A DNA stretch of 64,000 nt. Origin: Alteromonas sp. 1_MG-2023 (GTDB lineage: Bacteria; Pseudomonadota; Gammaproteobacteria; Enterobacterales; Alteromonadaceae). Position 1 is the stretch's first letter. Each line of letters opens with the position of its first letter. A program made the translations under genes and the position numbers. The stretch is from contig NZ_JAUOQH010000005.1 of assembly GCF_030547075.1 (NCBI RefSeq), positions 62,001 to 126,000 of the forward strand, in the 5' to 3' direction. This document shows, piece by piece, positions 61,693-64,000 of the stretch. Under the pieces are notes generated by a model that saw only the letters and a program-made list of their open reading frames with translations, had not been told where the DNA came from and ran no database searches.

Positions 61693-62229
61693 GTATGTTT
61701 AAGTTACTCTGCTCGCTTGATAAACTTGTGTAAGGGTAAAAAACTGCCGATAACTAAGTAATTACAGACTTCACGTTTACGCTATTCGCAATGTCCCTCT
61801 TTTTTGTCCTACTTTTAACGGCTTCGTTTATTGCCGCTGTTTGAAAAACAACCATGATTACGTGACTACCACTTGATTCTAAGCAACTTACTGTTCACTT
61901 CATTTAGCCCGTGTTGTTCAAAATAACTGTTTCAAACGGGCTCACTATTTATATGCGAAACGCTACAGCCGCTGTAATAACTTCTCCTGCTTCGCATTCA
62001 ACTTTTGATTAATAATTGAACGCTGGAATAGTTTTTTCTTAGAAAAGACTAGACTTGCGCGTTTTATTGAGCAATTCTTATACTGCGATTAACAAAATAA
62101 TAACAATAACCGTATATTTACTTTACAACTAAGCAAGTGAAATTAATTGAGAGTTAGATAACGGATATCAGTTACCAGAAGCGCAGCGCATTCTTCGCGT
62201 TAATGCTTCTGTTATAACGGAGGTGTTGA
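61693..62229. other. Long spacer before cytochrome oxidase operon
   Basis: 537 bp without a supported gene. A hairpin AGCCCGT / ACGGGCT (61906-61942) lies inside. In relatives a sulA-like gene can sit here; I see no clear remains. A strong GGAGGT ribosome site ends it. Confidence 0.45.
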
Positions 62230-63393
62230 GTGAAACGAATAACGTCACATGTGGCAAAGGGGCTTTTCGGGCTGCCATTTTTGCTAACCTCGCCACTACT
62301 GCTTGCTGAAGTAGCATCCGGCGAAGGCTCTTCCATAAATTTACGCCGTGGGGCAACTGACATCAGTGGTCAAGTATACGACCTCCATATGCTGATGTTC
62401 TTTATCTGTATCGCAATTGCCGTTGCGGTTTTTGGGGTTATGTTTGCCTCAATGTACTTACATCGTAAATCTAGAGGGGCAAAACCCGCTCATTTTCATG
62501 AGAATGTAAAAGTAGAAATTGCATGGACGGTCGTGCCTTTCATCATTCTTATTGTAATGGCTATTCCAGCCGCTAAAACCCTTATTGCGATGGAAGATAC
62601 TAGCGAACCTGATCTTACTGTTGTCGTGACGGGCTCTCAATGGAAATGGCATTACCGCTACATGGATAGAGACGTTGAGTTTTATTCCTTGATGGCCACT
62701 CAACGAGAACAAATTGAGAACAAATTTGAAAAAGGCGCAAATTATTTGCTTGAGGTCGACCGTCCACTGGTGATCCCCACAGGGCAAAAAGTGCGCTTTC
62801 TGATTACCTCAGATGACGTTATTCACTCGTGGTGGGTACCAGATTTTGCGGTGAAAAAAGATGCTAACCCTGGGTTTATTAATGAGTCTTGGGCAAAGGT
62901 AAACGATCCTGGTATTTATCGCGGGCAGTGTGCCGAGCTATGCGGGAAAGATCATGGCTTTATGCCGGTAGTGGTTATCGCCAAAGAACCAGCAGAATTT
63001 GAGGCGTGGATGAGCGCACAGGAAGAAGCTGCTCGCCTCGCCAAAGAAGAAGAGCAACGTTTATTGTCGATGAATATGTCTATGGATGAACTAATGCACG
63101 AGGGGAAGCGAGTTTATAACGCAACTTGTGCAGCTTGCCATATGCCAAATGGCGAAGGGTTACCTGGCGTTTTTCCTGCACTTAAAGGCAGCCAAATGGT
63201 GCTGGAAGACCAAGCAGCGCATATCGATATTGTGTTAAACGGTAAAACCGGCACAGCCATGCAGGCATTCGGGAAAATGCTAAGCCTAAAAGACATTGCG
63301 GCTGTGGTGACCTACGAGCGAAATGCGTGGGGTAATAACACCGGCGATATGGTGCAGGCCAAAGATGTTAACGCCGTCGTAAATGGGAATTAG
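62230..63393 (+). CDS. coxB: Cytochrome c oxidase subunit II with fused cytochrome c domain
   Basis: 387 residues, GTG start behind GGAGGT. A signal peptide (about 1-26) and two transmembrane helices (about 52-75, 95-118) precede the CuA domain with ligands H199, C234, E236, C238, H242 and M245 (QCAELCGKDHGFM). A charged helix then leads to a C-terminal cytochrome c with CAACH at 300-304 (heme attachment). This is the caa3-like type that takes electrons through its own heme c. First gene of the oxidase operon; ctaD follows after 9 bp. Confidence 0.95.
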   Translation: MKRITSHVAKGLFGLPFLLTSPLLLAEVASGEGSSINLRRGATDISGQVYDLHMLMFFICIAIAVAVFGVMFASMYLHRKSRGAKPAHFHENVKVEIAWTVVPFIILIVMAIPAAKTLIAMEDTSEPDLTVVVTGSQWKWHYRYMDRDVEFYSLMATQREQIENKFEKGANYLLEVDRPLVIPTGQKVRFLITSDDVIHSWWVPDFAVKKDANPGFINESWAKVNDPGIYRGQCAELCGKDHGFMPVVVIAKEPAEFEAWMSAQEEAARLAKEEEQRLLSMNMSMDELMHEGKRVYNATCAACHMPNGEGLPGVFPALKGSQMVLEDQAAHIDIVLNGKTGTAMQAFGKMLSLKDIAAVVTYERNAWGNNTGDMVQAKDVNAVVNGN

Positions 63394-63402
63394 GAGCGCG
63401 TA

Positions 63403-64000
63403 ATGAGTAAAGCAAACGAAGTCATTGCGCCGAATGTTGCGGCGCATCACGAAGATCATGACCATCATAGTCATATTCCAAAAGGAATAACCCGATGGTT
63501 GTTTACCACTAACCACAAAGATATAGGCACCTTATATTTATGGTTCGCCTTTATCATGTTTTTAATTGGTGGCGCCATGGCAATGGTGATCCGCGCTGAG
63601 CTATTTCAGCCTGGATTACAAATTGTTGAGCCAAACTTCTTTAACCAAATGACCACTGTACACGGCCTTATTATGGTATTTGGTGCGGTAATGCCAGCCT
63701 TTACGGGGCTTGCAAACTGGCTAATTCCTATGATGATAGGTGCACCAGATATGGCCCTGCCGCGAATGAATAACTGGAGTTTCTGGATATTACCCGGCGC
63801 CTTTCTGATATTACTTAGCTCGCTCTTTTTAGAGGGGGGCGGCCCAGCATTTGGGTGGACCTTCTATGCACCGCTTTCTACTACTTACAGTGGCGACTCG
63901 ACGGCGTTGTTTGTGTTCTCGGTACATATCATGGGTATCTCATCCATTATGGGGGCGATTAACGTCATTGTAACCATTTTCAATATGCGTGCCCCTGGCA
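63403..64000 (+). CDS. ctaD: Cytochrome c oxidase subunit I, 5' part
   Basis: 199 codons from ATG 63403 (GGAG 8 bases upstream) to the window edge, open frame. A histidine-rich N-terminal stretch (HHEDHDHHSH, 15-24) precedes WLFTTNHKDIGTLYLWF, the conserved subunit I start, and the heme a ligand in TTVHGLIM. Four transmembrane helices seen of the usual twelve. Haem-copper proton-pumping oxidase; operon with coxB. Confidence 0.95.
   Translation, partial: MSKANEVIAPNVAAHHEDHDHHSHIPKGITRWLFTTNHKDIGTLYLWFAFIMFLIGGAMAMVIRAELFQPGLQIVEPNFFNQMTTVHGLIMVFGAVMPAFTGLANWLIPMMIGAPDMALPRMNNWSFWILPGAFLILLSSLFLEGGGPAFGWTFYAPLSTTYSGDSTALFVFSVHIMGISSIMGAINVIVTIFNMRAPG

Overview
The window looks like ordinary chromosome of a marine gammaproteobacterium of the Alteromonadales, most likely Alteromonas or a close relative. 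The basis is the moderate GC content, class II IlvC with divergent ilvY, the yicC/rph-pyrE and plsB...lexA...cox neighbourhoods, many TonB-dependent receptors and secreted peptidases. No rRNA, tRNA, CRISPR array, insertion sequence, prophage or integrase was seen. Species-level assignment is inference.

Layout. 1-7908: a beta-glucoside utilisation locus. A GH1 beta-glucosidase and a GPH-family sugar symporter (minus strand) face a TonB-dependent receptor and a flavin-dependent halogenase-like gene (plus strand). Three copies of a LacI-type palindrome lie between them, and no regulator gene is in view. 8159-11097: small stand-alone genes (DUF1330, SRPBCC), then a hipBA toxin-antitoxin operon with two operators and an unexplained minus-strand terminator next to it. 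11398-14172: yicC divergent from rph-pyrE-tusA (RNA processing, pyrimidine synthesis, tRNA thiolation). 14189-15851: a Fur-controlled minus-strand cluster of unknown function, possibly reaching into a DUF1206 membrane protein. 15924-24254: YqaA/DedA protein, secreted amidohydrolase, DUF1285/DUF3014 pair, fatty acid hydroxylase, a DUF6482-like protein, a COQ8-type ABC1 kinase, and small membrane and secreted proteins. 24229-26697: secreted M1 metallopeptidase.

26877-30428: a plus-strand run of proB (without proA), a thioesterase, a D-2-hydroxyacid dehydrogenase and an EamA exporter. 30475-32121: a small coiled-coil membrane protein divergent from an ECF sigma factor and a four-helix membrane protein that may be its anti-sigma factor. 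32300-38013: tamA-tamB, the outer-membrane translocation and assembly module. 38353-41785: S9 peptidase and a Bcr/CflA drug exporter.

41900-51436: branched-chain amino-acid genes ilvC, ilvY, then comM and a TRIC-type channel, then ilvE-ilvD-ilvA with a 4-bp ilvD/ilvA overlap. ilvGM and its attenuator leader are absent here. 51637-64000: plsB and lexA, separated by a block holding a GNAT gene, a Fur-box TonB siderophore receptor and a 1193-residue FG-GAP lipoprotein; then lexA with two SOS boxes and the start of a cytochrome c oxidase operon (coxB with a fused cytochrome c domain, ctaD cut by the window edge).

The least explained parts are the halogenase in a sugar locus, the Fur-controlled unknown cluster at 15.1-15.8 kb, the repeat-rich control regions at 23.5 and 30.8 kb, the possible small RNA at 9.1-9.4 kb, and the block between plsB and lexA. 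I did not find convincing evidence of an entirely new defence or mobile system.
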